Below are positions 56,150 to 64,000 of a DNA stretch of 64,000 bases, piece by piece; the stretch's first letter is position 1; the number at the start of each line of letters is the position of its first letter. The notes under the pieces were generated by a model that had not been told where the DNA came from, did not search any database, and saw only the letters and a list, made by a program, of their open reading frames with translations. The DNA comes from Pseudomonas congelans (GTDB lineage Bacteria; Pseudomonadota; Gammaproteobacteria; Pseudomonadales; Pseudomonadaceae), in NCBI RefSeq assembly GCF_900103225.1, contig NZ_FNJH01000004.1:62001-126000 (forward strand), in the 5' to 3' direction. Both the position numbers and the translations under genes were made by a program.

Positions 56150-57576
56150 TACTGAGTCGCCACCTCGGAACTTGGAATGCGCAGGTCCTGGCCGATCTTC
56201 AATTCATCGGTTTTCAGATTGTTGGCGCTGCGCAAGGTGGCGATGTTCATGTCATAGCGCGCTGCGAGCATGGCCAGAGTCTCGCCGGAGCGAACCACGT
56301 GATTGCGCGGCCCCTGAGCCAGCTTGCCGTTATCACGCAGCCAGGCAATGTAGGTGCCCTGCGGCGGGTTCTGCTGGAAGAACTGTTTGACGCCCGACGT
56401 GATAGAACGCGCCAGCGCCTGCTGATGCGACGCAGAACCGAGCTTGTTGGCCTCATTGGCGTTGGAGATAAAGCCGGTCTCCACCAGAATCGACGGGATA
56501 TCCGGCGACTTGAGCACCATGAAGCCCGCCTGCTCGACACGTGACTTGTGCAGCGAGGTCACGCGACCGATATTGCTCAACACCTTCTGGCCAACGTTCA
56601 GGCTCGAAGACAGCGACGCGGTCATGGACAAGTCCAGCAATACGCCCGCAAGCATGCGGTCCTTGTCATCGAGGCTGACAGCGCCAGCACCACCAATAAG
56701 GTCGGACCGGTTTTCACTGTCCGCCAGCCAGCGTGCGGTTTCGGAAGTAGCACCGCGATCGGACAGGGCGAACACCGATGCGCCGAACGCAGCGGAGGAC
56801 GGCGCGGCGTCGGCGTGGATCGATACAAACAGGTCGGCGCCCTTGGAGCGGGCGATCTCGGTACGCTTGCGCAGCGGAATAAAGTAGTCGCCGGTCCGCG
56901 TCAGTTCGGCGCGGTAGCCTTTCTCGGCATTCACCTGGCGCTGCAGTTCCTTGGCAATCGACAGCACCACGTTCTTCTCTTTCTGACCGGCGCCGCCCGA
57001 GGCACCGGGGTCTTCCCCGCCGTGCCCGGCATCGATCACCACGACGATGTCGCGCTTGCCATTCGGCACCGGGGTCAGCTTGATTTCAGGCTTGGCCGGG
57101 CTGACCGGAACAGCAGGCGCCGTGTTGGCAGCGGTATCGGGAATCACAGGCGTGGGATTGGCATCGGCGGCGTTGTCATAAAGGTCGACCACCAGACGGT
57201 TACCATACTGCTGGTTGGGCGCAAGCGTGAAGCTCTTCGGGGTCACCCCCTTTTTAAGGTCGATGACCACGCGCAGGTCGGTAGGCGTGCGCTGGGCAGA
57301 GCGCATGCTGCTGATCGGCGTATTGGCCGTCGGTACGTTCAAGGGGCCGCCGAGCGTCGCACCATTGATATCGATCACCAGACGGTCAGGCGAAGTCAGG
57401 GTAAACAGGCTGTGCTGAACCGGCCCCGTCAGGTCGAAGACCAGACGTGTGTTATCCGGCGCTCGCCATAAGCGGACACTTCGTACTTGCGTAGCGGCAA
57501 CCGCCTCGACAGCCAGGGCCATCAACAGCAGACCAACTACAGTAACCAGCGCGCGCATGCGCATACCTAACCCCAT
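56149..57576 (-). CDS. amiB: N-acetylmuramoyl-L-alanine amidase AmiB
   Basis: 475 residues from ATG 57576, 2 bases after the tsaE stop; an ATG at 57564 has a better-placed GGGG site and is an alternative. Signal peptide ([20 protein letters not shown]), AMIN domain (about 30-130) for septal targeting, a Pro-rich linker, the zinc amidase domain with [36 protein letters not shown] and [10 protein letters not shown], and a C-terminal LysM domain ([18 protein letters not shown]). Cleaves septal peptidoglycan for daughter-cell separation and normally needs an EnvC/NlpD-type activator. Part of the superoperon. Confidence 0.95.
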   Translation of the reverse strand: MGLGMRMRALVTVVGLLLMALAVEAVAATQVRSVRLWRAPDNTRLVFDLTGPVQHSLFTLTSPDRLVIDINGATLGGPLNVPTANTPISSMRSAQRTPTDLRVVIDLKKGVTPKSFTLAPNQQYGNRLVVDLYDNAADANPTPVIPDTAANTAPAVPVSPAKPEIKLTPVPNGKRDIVVVIDAGHGGEDPGASGGAGQKEKNVVLSIAKELQRQVNAEKGYRAELTRTGDYFIPLRKRTEIARSKGADLFVSIHADAAPSSAAFGASVFALSDRGATSETARWLADSENRSDLIGGAGAVSLDDKDRMLAGVLLDLSMTASLSSSLNVGQKVLSNIGRVTSLHKSRVEQAGFMVLKSPDIPSILVETGFISNANEANKLGSASHQQALARSITSGVKQFFQQNPPQGTYIAWLRDNGKLAQGPRNHVVRSGETLAMLAARYDMNIATLRSANNLKTDELKIGQDLRIPSSEVATQ

Positions 57577-57578
57577 AT

Positions 57579-58049
57579 CTATTTGAATTCCAAAGCCAAA
57601 GTGGCACACCAACGTTCGCCACGCGAGCCCAGCGGGCTCAATATCACGGACCGACCTTCTCCGTGCGGCCCAATGGTAATGGTCAGGTCGGGCTTTGGCA
57701 AAAAGCCTGCACCACGCTGGGGCCATTCAATCAGACAAAGTGCGTCGCCGTCGAAGTAATCACGCACGCCCATGTACTCAAGTTCCTCCGGATCGACCAA
57801 CCGGTAAAGGTCAAAGTGAAACACCTTTATTGCGCCGATTTCGTAAGGTTCGACCAGCGTGAAAGTAGGACTCTTGACGGCCCCGACATGCCCGAAGCCG
57901 CGAATCAATCCCCGCGAAAGCGTGGTTTTTCCAGCGCCCAGATCGCCATCCAGAAAGATGACGCCAAGGCCTTCGGTAACCCTGGCCAGGCGTGCACCAA
58001 AATCCATCATTGCCTCTTCGCCAACCACATGCAGCGTTAAATCAGACAC
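57579..58049 (-). CDS. tsaE: tRNA threonylcarbamoyladenosine biosynthesis ATPase TsaE
   Basis: 156 residues. Walker A DGDLGAGKTTLSRGL, the KSPTFTLVEPYE motif and a Walker-B-like HFDLYRLVDPEELEYMG segment, all diagnostic. Works with TsaB, TsaC/Sua5 and TsaD in making t6A37 of tRNAs that read ANN codons. It overlaps nnr by 13 bases. Confidence 0.97.
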   Translation of the reverse strand: MSDLTLHVVGEEAMMDFGARLARVTEGLGVIFLDGDLGAGKTTLSRGLIRGFGHVGAVKSPTFTLVEPYEIGAIKVFHFDLYRLVDPEELEYMGVRDYFDGDALCLIEWPQRGAGFLPKPDLTITIGPHGEGRSVILSPLGSRGERWCATLALEFK

Positions 58050-59527
58050 GGTTGCAGCTCCTCCAATAACTGACGAATGGCAGGAATAATATCGCTGGCG
58101 GCCAGCCCTCGGCCGTGTTCACCGACGTTCTGACCGGCGCTTGCGTGCAGCCATACCGCCAGACAGGCCGCGTCGAACGGTTTGAGATGCTGCGCCATCA
58201 GCGCACCGATCAATCCGGCCAGCACATCACCCAGCCCCGCGGTGGCCATGGCCGGATGACCGCGATCGCACAGCGCCAGTTGCCCGTGCGCATCGGCAAT
58301 CAGGCTGCCGGAGCCCTTAAGGACGCAAACCGTATCGAATTTACGCGCCAGCGCCCGTACCGCAGCGGCCCGGTCCGCCTGGACTTCCTTGATGCCCACA
58401 CCCAGCAACCGTGCCGCCTCGCCCGGATGCGGGGTGATGACACTGCCTTTGGGCAGGCTGACCAGCCCGGCGGCGAGCATATTCAGCGCATCGGCGTCCC
58501 ACACCTGCGGACGATCCGCATTGGCAGCCGCCGACAGCAGGCTGCGCCCCCAGGCCGCCTGACCCAGCCCGGGGCCGACCACTAACACGCTGGCTGGCTC
58601 GATCAAGCCCATCAACTGGTTGGCCGAATGAATCGCCGCGCTCATGATTTCCGGCATGCGTGTCAGGGCGGCCGCAACGTGCTCGGGCCGCGTGGCCAGC
58701 GTCAGCATGCCTGCACCGCTGCGCAGGGCGCTTTCGGCGCTGAGCAACGCCGCACCACCAAAACCGTGATCGCCACCGATGACCAGTACCCGGCCAAACA
58801 TGCCTTTATGAGCGGTACGCGGACGCGCTGCCAGTTGTGGCAGGGTGTGTTTATCGAGACGCTTCGCGCTGAACGGCGCCTGCGCCACCAGCGCCGGGTC
58901 TGCACGCAGGTCATCGAAAATCAGCTCACCCACCAGATCCGCCGCATCGCCCGTCAGCAAACCCAGCTTGAGTCCGATGAATGTAACGGTCACATCGGCA
59001 CGCACCGCGACACCCAGCGTCTGCCCGGTATCTGCACTCAAGCCCGATGGAATATCCACAGCGATGACGGGCAGACCACTGTCATTAACGGCGTTGATGG
59101 CCGAGACATAAGGCTCGCGCACCTCGCCGTCGAGCCCGGTGCCGAGCATCGCATCCAGCACGACACCGGCCAGCGGCTGTCCGGCCCATGCCTGAATATC
59201 AATACCGAAAGCCGCACCATGCGCCGAGGCAGCATCACCTGTCAGTGCGGCCGGGTCGCCCACGGCCAGCACCCTGACCTGCCAGCCGGCCTTGTGAGCC
59301 ATTGCCGCCACCAGATACCCGTCACCGGCATTGTTGCCACGCCCGGTCAACACCGTTAGTTCGGTCGCCTCCGGCCAGCGCCGAAGTATCGTGCGCCACA
59401 ACGCCTGCGCAGCGCGCAACATCAATTCCAGGCCGGGCGTGCCGGCAGCAATCAGCCGTGCGTCGAGGTCGCGGACCTGCGCAGCGCTGTACAGCGCGTC
59501 GGGTAAATGAGGTTTAGTGTCGAACAT
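58037..59527 (-). CDS. nnr: Bifunctional NAD(P)H-hydrate repair enzyme Nnr
   Basis: 496 residues from ATG 59527 (MFDTKPHLPDAL). The N-terminal YjeF epimerase domain (about 1-220; GRGNNAGDGYLVA, AVDIPSGLSADTG) and C-terminal ADP/ATP-dependent dehydratase (GRVLVIGGDHGFGGAALL, VITPHPGEAARLL, KGSGSLIADAHG, MATAGLGDVLAG) together repair damaged NAD(P)HX. First gene of the superoperon, divergent from queG with 63 bases between, so both promoters share that small gap. Confidence 0.96.
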   Translation of the reverse strand: MFDTKPHLPDALYSAAQVRDLDARLIAAGTPGLELMLRAAQALWRTILRRWPEATELTVLTGRGNNAGDGYLVAAMAHKAGWQVRVLAVGDPAALTGDAASAHGAAFGIDIQAWAGQPLAGVVLDAMLGTGLDGEVREPYVSAINAVNDSGLPVIAVDIPSGLSADTGQTLGVAVRADVTVTFIGLKLGLLTGDAADLVGELIFDDLRADPALVAQAPFSAKRLDKHTLPQLAARPRTAHKGMFGRVLVIGGDHGFGGAALLSAESALRSGAGMLTLATRPEHVAAALTRMPEIMSAAIHSANQLMGLIEPASVLVVGPGLGQAAWGRSLLSAAANADRPQVWDADALNMLAAGLVSLPKGSVITPHPGEAARLLGVGIKEVQADRAAAVRALARKFDTVCVLKGSGSLIADAHGQLALCDRGHPAMATAGLGDVLAGLIGALMAQHLKPFDAACLAVWLHASAGQNVGEHGRGLAASDIIPAIRQLLEELQPCLI

Positions 59528-59590
59528 GCGTCTATGGGCTCCGATGTCTGGCAGAATTATACGCACCTTGGCCCCGGTTTCTCTCTGCGC

Positions 59591-60679
59591 ATGTCCGCTA
59601 TTACTGCTGTACTTCCAACTTCCGATGATCTTGCCGCCCTTGCCGTATCAATCAAGGCGTGGGGGCGTGAGCTGGGCTTTCAGGAAGTCGGGATCAGCGG
59701 CCTGGACCTGGCAGAGCACGAACAGCACCTGCAACGCTGGCTCGATGCAGGCTATCACGGGGAAATGGACTATATGGCAGCCCATGGCAGCAAACGTTCC
59801 CACCCGGATGAGCTGGTGCCGGGAACGCTGCGAGTGGTGTCGCTGCGTATGGATTATCTGCCGGGCGACACCGAAATGGCGCAACGCCTGACCGAACCGG
59901 AAAAAGCCTATGTCTCACGCTACGCGCTGGGCCGTGATTATCACAAACTCATCCGCAAGCGCCTGCAACAACTGGCCGAGCGTATTCAGCAGGCCATCGG
60001 GCCGTTTGGCTTCCGGGCCTTCGTGGACAGCGCGCCAGTGCTGGAAAAGGCCATCGCCGAACAGGCCGGGCTGGGCTGGATCGGCAAGAACACGCTGGTG
60101 CTCAACCGCAAGGCAGGCAGCTTCTTCTTTCTTGGTGAACTGTTTGTCGATATCCCGTTGCCGGTCGACGCACCTCATGCAACCGAACATTGCGGGCGCT
60201 GCACGGCCTGTCTGGACATCTGTCCGACGGCGGCGTTTATCGGGCCTTACGTACTGGACGCGCGGCGCTGCATCTCTTACCTGACCATCGAGCTGAAGAC
60301 GGCGATCCCCGAAGAGCTGCGGCCACTGATCGGCAACCGGGTGTTCGGCTGCGACGATTGCCAGATCGTCTGCCCGTGGAACCGCTTCGCCCGCCCCACC
60401 GAGCAGAGCGACTTTCAGCCGCGCCACAATCTGGACAACGCGGGGCTGGCCGAGCTGTTCCTGTGGGATGAAGAGAAATTCCTCGGCAGCACCGAGGGCT
60501 CACCACTGCGCAGGGCGGGTTATGAACGCTGGCTACGCAACCTGGCGGTGGGGCTGGGCAACGCGCCCTCCACCATTCCGGTGATCGAGGCCCTGCAAGC
60601 ACGGCGCGACTACCCGTCGGAACTGGTCAGGGAACATGTGGAATGGGCGCTGCAGAGGCATGGCGTGGCGCCGCTTTAA
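59591..60679 (+). CDS. queG: Epoxyqueuosine reductase
   Basis: 362 residues from ATG 59591; the frame is open 28 codons further up, overlapping the nnr start region. Two ferredoxin-type clusters: CGRCTACLDICPTAAF from residue 201 and CDDCQIVCPWNRF about 55 residues later, with KNTLVLNRKAGSFFFLGEL before them. A cobalamin-dependent enzyme that performs the last step of queuosine synthesis in tRNA anticodons (GUN). The C-terminus has HEAT-like helices. Followed by a REP-like repeat. Confidence 0.95.
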   Translation: MSAITAVLPTSDDLAALAVSIKAWGRELGFQEVGISGLDLAEHEQHLQRWLDAGYHGEMDYMAAHGSKRSHPDELVPGTLRVVSLRMDYLPGDTEMAQRLTEPEKAYVSRYALGRDYHKLIRKRLQQLAERIQQAIGPFGFRAFVDSAPVLEKAIAEQAGLGWIGKNTLVLNRKAGSFFFLGELFVDIPLPVDAPHATEHCGRCTACLDICPTAAFIGPYVLDARRCISYLTIELKTAIPEELRPLIGNRVFGCDDCQIVCPWNRFARPTEQSDFQPRHNLDNAGLAELFLWDEEKFLGSTEGSPLRRAGYERWLRNLAVGLGNAPSTIPVIEALQARRDYPSELVREHVEWALQRHGVAPL

Positions 60680-60686
60680 ACCTGCA

Positions 60687-60775
60687 GCGCGGCGCAGACG
60701 TGTGACGCGGAGCGTCACGAAAGGCATTCCCACGCTGGAGCGTGAGGAACGATAATTCTCCAACTATCGTGCCTA
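60687..60775. repeat. REP-like palindrome pair after queG
   Basis: GTGACGC/GCGTCAC at 60702-60718 and TTCCCACGC...GCGTGAGGAA at 60727-60749, then ACTATCGTGCCTACGC. The first 50 bases match the 34.05-kb cluster with only a few changes. Sits between the convergent queG and the TRIC-family gene. Confidence 0.8.
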
Positions 60776-60790
60776 CGCTATGCGCCTGCC

Positions 60791-61402
60791 TCAAGGCTCG
60801 TCTTTATAGACAAACTTGGGCATTTCCCAGCGGAAACGAATCGCCAACAGGCGCAGCAGCAGGCCGCCGAACAGGGTGATCAACACCGCCTGCTCGTTCG
60901 GCAACTGCAGGTACTGGCACAGTAGAAAACACCACGCGGCCAGAAAAGACACACTGGCGTACAGCTCGCGGCGGAAGATCAGCGGGATATCGTTGCAGAA
61001 GATGTCACGCAGGATGCCGCCGAAAACCCCGGTGATCACACCACACACTGACGCGATCAGCACACCGTGTCCGGCCTCCAGCGCGGTCATGCAGCCGATC
61101 AGGGTGAAGGCCACCAGCCCCAGCGCATCGAGCACCAGAAACAGTGAGCGCAGGTGACGCATCAATGGCGCGATGAAGATCGTCACCAGCGCCGCCACAC
61201 TGGTCAGGACCAGATATTCCGGGTGCTTGACCCAGGTCAGCGGGTAATGACCGATCAGCACGTCGCGGACCGAACCGCCACCCAGCGCAGTGACGCAGGC
61301 GATCAGCACCACGCCGAACCAGTCCATCCCGCGCCGCCCCGCAGACAGGGCTCCCGTCATGGCTTCAGCAGTGATAGCGATCAGATAAAGCATCAGCAAC
61401 AT
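60791..61402 (-). CDS. TRIC/UPF0126-family membrane protein
   Basis: 203 residues, seven hydrophobic spans in a duplicated three-helix pattern. The two repeats carry CVTALGGGSVRDVL and CGVITGVFGGILRDIF, the glycine-rich signature of prokaryotic TRIC-type cation channels (YadS/YicG). The trimer forms a monovalent cation pore; other family members have been linked to glycine transport. Monocistronic, divergent from nothing close: orn follows 96 bases up on the same strand. Confidence 0.88.
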   Translation of the reverse strand: MLLMLYLIAITAEAMTGALSAGRRGMDWFGVVLIACVTALGGGSVRDVLIGHYPLTWVKHPEYLVLTSVAALVTIFIAPLMRHLRSLFLVLDALGLVAFTLIGCMTALEAGHGVLIASVCGVITGVFGGILRDIFCNDIPLIFRRELYASVSFLAAWCFLLCQYLQLPNEQAVLITLFGGLLLRLLAIRFRWEMPKFVYKDEP

Positions 61403-61498
61403 GGCGGCGACTCTGCGACAAAGGCGCGCAGTCTAACCAGCCGACCAACGCACTGAAAGAGTGCAGCGAAGATTATTCACTGCACGCGCCAGTCTCGA

Positions 61499-62035
61499 TC
61501 AAACCTTGATGAAATGCTCACGATAAAAGCGCAGCTCGGCAATCGACTCGCGGATGTCATCGAGCGCCAGGTGCGTGCTGCCTTTCTTGAATTTCAGTTC
61601 GGGGGACCAGCGCGAAGCCAGTTCCTTGAGGGTCGAGACATCCAGGTTGCGGTAGTGGAAGTAGTTTTCCAGCGCCGGCATGTGGCGATACAGGAAGCGG
61701 CGATCCTGGCAGATGCTGTTGCCGCAGATCGGCGAACTGCGCTCTGGCACCCACAGCTTGATGAACTCGAGGGTCTGCGCCTCCGCCTCAGCCATGCTGA
61801 CGGTACTTTCCCGCACGCGCTGGGTCAGGCCCGAACCGCCGTGCTGGCGAGTGTTCCACTCATCCATTTTCGCCAGCGTCTCGTCGCTCTGATGAACAGC
61901 GATCACCGGGCCTTCGGCCAGGGTGTTCAGCTCACTATCGGTGATGATCGTGGCCATTTCGATAATGACATCGGTATCAGGGTCAAGACCGGTCATTTCC
62001 AGATCGATCCAGATCAGGTTCTGCTTGTTCTGCAT
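61499..62035 (-). CDS. orn: Oligoribonuclease
   Basis: 178 residues from ATG 62035 (GAGGAG 7 bases upstream); the open frame to 62101 is not used. DEDDh exonuclease: [15 protein letters not shown] (first Asp and Glu), the Asp in [11 protein letters not shown], and the late [11 protein letters not shown] with the His and last Asp. Degrades 2-5-mer RNAs and is needed in Pseudomonas to clear pGpG from cyclic-di-GMP breakdown. Divergent from rsgA. Confidence 0.97.
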   Translation of the reverse strand: MQNKQNLIWIDLEMTGLDPDTDVIIEMATIITDSELNTLAEGPVIAVHQSDETLAKMDEWNTRQHGGSGLTQRVRESTVSMAEAEAQTLEFIKLWVPERSSPICGNSICQDRRFLYRHMPALENYFHYRNLDVSTLKELASRWSPELKFKKGSTHLALDDIRESIAELRFYREHFIKV

Positions 62036-62143
62036 GTGTCGACTCCTCAGCATAGGCGCGCAGTTTAGCTCACCCTGCCGTGCTAGACTCCTGCCGATCA
62101 ATCGTACTGCCTAATTCATCGGTTACATCACATCGGAACACCC

Positions 62144-63175
62144 ATGGCCAAACGCCAACTCAATCGTCGTCAGAACTGGCGCATCGAAAAAATTCAGGGC
62201 GAGCGTGCTGCCCGCGCGGCAAAACGCGAGTCCGCTACGCTTGAAACACTCGAGGGTGGCGACCTCGGCCCCGAGCAGACGGGCCTGGTGATCGCTCACT
62301 TCGGCGTACAGGTCGAAGTCGAGGCTCAGGAAGGCGAAGCGACCGGTCAGGTCTTTCGCTGCCACCTGCGCGCCAACCTGCCTGCACTGGTGACCGGTGA
62401 TCGCGTGGTATGGCGCGCCGGCAATCAGGGCATTGGCGTCATCGTCGCGCAACTGCCTCGCACCACCGAACTGCGCCGCCCGGATTCACGCGGCCAGCTC
62501 AAGCCTGTGGCTGCCAACGTCGACCTGATCGTGATCGTCTTCGCGCCGATGCCCGAGCCGCATGCCAACCTGATCGACCGCTATCTGGTGGCCGCCGAGC
62601 ATGCCGGGATTCGTCCGTTGCTGCTGCTCAACAAGGCCGATCTGATCGACGAACAGAATGCGCCCGCGCTCAACGCGCTGCTGGCGGTCTACCGCACGCT
62701 GGGTTATCCGGTGCTGGAAGTCTCCGCGCACCACGGTGACGGCATGCAGAGCCTGCAAAGCCAGCTTGACGGGCACATCAGTGTGTTCGTCGGCCAGTCC
62801 GGCGTCGGCAAGTCCTCGCTGGTCAACAGCCTTCTGCCGGAAACGGACACTCGGGTCGGCCCGCTGTCCGAAGTCTCCGGCCAGGGCACACACACCACGA
62901 CCACCGCCCGCCTGTTCCACTTCCCGCGTGGCGGCGATCTGATCGACTCGCCGGGCATCCGTGAATTCGGCCTGGGGCACGTCAGCCGTGCTGATGTAGA
63001 GGCAGGTTTCATCGAGTTCAACGATCTGATCGGCACGTGCCGCTTTCGTGACTGCAAGCATGACCGCGAACCGGGCTGCGCCCTGCTCAAGGGGCTTGAA
63101 GACGGCCGCGTGCAACAGCAGCGCATGAACAGCTACCGTTCGATCATTGCCAGCCTGCCGCAAGACAGCTACTGA
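62144..63175 (+). CDS. rsgA: Small ribosomal subunit biogenesis GTPase RsgA
   Basis: 343 residues. An OB-fold N-terminus precedes a circularly permuted GTPase with G4 NKAD first, then G1 [10 protein letters not shown] and G3 DSPGIREF, and a C-terminal zinc knuckle [14 protein letters not shown]. Matures the 30S subunit, releasing RbfA. An N-terminal basic tail ([15 protein letters not shown]) likely contacts rRNA. Followed by a bidirectional terminator shared with motB. Confidence 0.97.
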   Translation: MAKRQLNRRQNWRIEKIQGERAARAAKRESATLETLEGGDLGPEQTGLVIAHFGVQVEVEAQEGEATGQVFRCHLRANLPALVTGDRVVWRAGNQGIGVIVAQLPRTTELRRPDSRGQLKPVAANVDLIVIVFAPMPEPHANLIDRYLVAAEHAGIRPLLLLNKADLIDEQNAPALNALLAVYRTLGYPVLEVSAHHGDGMQSLQSQLDGHISVFVGQSGVGKSSLVNSLLPETDTRVGPLSEVSGQGTHTTTTARLFHFPRGGDLIDSPGIREFGLGHVSRADVEAGFIEFNDLIGTCRFRDCKHDREPGCALLKGLEDGRVQQQRMNSYRSIIASLPQDSY

Positions 63176-63192
63176 GACCGAACGCCGCACGC

Positions 63193-63222
63193 AAAAACGC
63201 CGCGATGATCGCGGCGTTTTTG
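63193..63222. terminator. Bidirectional terminator between rsgA and motB
   Basis: AAAAACGCCGCGA/TCGCGGCGTTTTT hairpin with T tracts on both strands, 18 bases after the rsgA stop and 14 bases after the motB stop. Confidence 0.92.
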
Positions 63223-63235
63223 TACCCGTGGCAGC

Positions 63236-64000
63236 TCAGTTCTGAGCTGGCTCGACCCGCAACTTGCCATCATCAAAGATGTTCAGCTTCTGCCGGATCT
63301 CGCGCGGCTGGGCGTAGGCCTGCGGATCGGGCGGCGCAGTTGTAGAAGCACCCGGAGCAGCAGGCACCGCCGGTGTCGATGGCGCTGGTGCTGCCGGAGT
63401 GGCTGGCGTGGCTGGCGTGGCTGGCGCACCACCGGAGTTCTGATCGCCCTCGATGCGGTGCTGGGCCTTTCTGGTCAGTACCACGATATCGATGCGGCGA
63501 TTGATCGGGTTGGTCGGGTTCTGGTGGTCATAAAGAGCAGACGACGCATACCCCACTACCCTGGCCACCTGTGAATCCGGATACGTCCCCGCTACCAGTG
63601 CGCGGCGCGCAGCGTTGGCACGGTTGGCCGACAGCTCCCAGTTGCCGAACCCGCCACTGCCCACGAAAGGCGTCGCATCGGTATGGCCACTGATACTGAC
63701 CTTGTTCGGCACACTTTTGATGGTGTCAGCCAAGGCCAGCAGAATGTCTTCGAAATAAGGCTTGAGGCGCGCACTTCCCGAGTCGAACATCGGCCGGTTT
63801 TCAGCATCCATGATCTGGATACGCAAGCCGTCCTGAGTGATCTCGAACAGAATCTGGTCCTTGAATTTCTGCAGTTGCGGATTTTCCTGGACCTTGTTCT
63901 GCAATTCCTGGAGCAGCATCTCCAGACGCTCCTGCTCCACCGCTTCAGCCTTGGTCTCGGCAGTTTCCGCCTCGATCGGCACAGTATCCGGCGATGGCGT
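63236..64000 (-). CDS. motB: Flagellar stator protein MotB (partial, N-terminus beyond the right edge)
   Basis: 255 residues visible; the frame is open to base 64000 and the GTG at 63982 is internal. What remains is the periplasmic part: a helical linker with EQERLEMLLQELQNKVQE, then the OmpA-like peptidoglycan-binding domain (FDSGSARLKPYFEDILLALA, SISGHTDATPF, NWELSANRANAARR, GYASSALYDHQNPTNPINRR quoted as separate motifs). The C-terminal tail is low-complexity Ala/Pro/Thr with a PATPATPATPA run and ends in KLRVEPAQN. The transmembrane helix with the proton-carrying Asp lies outside. Anchors the flagellar stator; motA should follow upstream. Confidence 0.93.
   Translation of the reverse strand, partial: TPSPDTVPIEAETAETKAEAVEQERLEMLLQELQNKVQENPQLQKFKDQILFEITQDGLRIQIMDAENRPMFDSGSARLKPYFEDILLALADTIKSVPNKVSISGHTDATPFVGSGGFGNWELSANRANAARRALVAGTYPDSQVARVVGYASSALYDHQNPTNPINRRIDIVVLTRKAQHRIEGDQNSGGAPATPATPATPAAPAPSTPAVPAAPGASTTAPPDPQAYAQPREIRQKLNIFDDGKLRVEPAQN

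Noticed and set aside
54269..56155. 628-residue plus-strand frame over mutL
   Set aside because: Antisense shadow; composition (Gln/Arg/His-rich) and lack of motifs argue against coding.

Overview
The window is about 64 kb of a GC-rich gammaproteobacterial chromosome. Gene content and order point to a fluorescent Pseudomonas, most likely the P. syringae group. From memory, the order pncB-nadE-azurin ... ygiQ-dnaB-rplI-rpsR-rpsF-rlmB-rnr-tRNA-Leu-purA-hisZ-hflC-hflK-hflX-hfq-miaA-mutL-amiB-tsaE-nnr-queG-orn-rsgA-motB matches the P. aeruginosa PA4919-PA4953 neighbourhood. Several loci carry the palindromic REP-like repeats typical of P. syringae relatives. No species name is claimed.

Layout. 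(1) 1-7.8 kb, minus strand: one tightly packed surface-polysaccharide cluster. It encodes an ABC-2 permease and ATPase (Wzm/Wzt), two related nucleotidyltransferase-like proteins, a GDPD-like phosphodiesterase, a HAD phosphatase, a small cupin, a GT-A-type glycosyltransferase, an unrecognised 201-residue protein and a WavE-family protein cut by the left edge. Its base composition looks poorer in GC than the neighbourhood. This is the accessory part of the window and the best place for undescribed chemistry. (2) 8-16.8 kb: a YghU-type glutathione transferase, a DUF1016/YhcG nuclease-like protein, a cystathionine beta-lyase-like PLP enzyme, the isoprenoid operon xseB-ispA-dxs, an AGE-family epimerase and a short-chain dehydrogenase. 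(3) 16.8-17.5 kb: a 720-base gene-free stretch with two perfect DnaA-box 9-mers. (4) 17.5-22.6 kb: the branched-chain amino acid ABC transporter livKHMGF (minus), with a consensus sigma-54 promoter in front of livK and NtrC-like palindromes further up; then a divergent LysR regulator. (5) 24.1-26.9 kb: NAD salvage (pncB-nadE) and azurin. (6) 27.0-33.8 kb (minus): a three-gene operon of transglutaminase-like, circularly permuted ATP-grasp plus alpha-E, and transglutaminase plus DUF2126 proteins. It is widely conserved and predicted to make or modify a peptide, but its function is not established. (7) 34.2-43.8 kb (minus): ygiQ, dnaB, the ribosomal operon rpsF-rpsR-(membrane protein)-rplI, rlmB-rnr. 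(8) 44.0-44.4 kb: two identical tRNA-Leu(CAG) genes, each with its own promoter and terminator. (9) 44.5-49.1 kb: a chemoreceptor, purA, hisZ. (10) 49.4-59.5 kb (minus): the classic nnr-tsaE-amiB-mutL-miaA-hfq-hflX-hflK-hflC superoperon. (11) 59.6-64 kb: queG, a TRIC/UPF0126 membrane protein, orn, rsgA and motB (cut by the right edge).

Most of the window is core housekeeping: translation, replication, tRNA modification, mismatch repair and cell-wall hydrolysis. The parts that deserve attention are the polysaccharide cluster, the ATP-grasp/transglutaminase operon, the DnaA-box intergenic region, the sigma-54 control of liv, and the duplicated tRNA unit. Calls rest on reading the sequence and on remembered family features; no database search was run.
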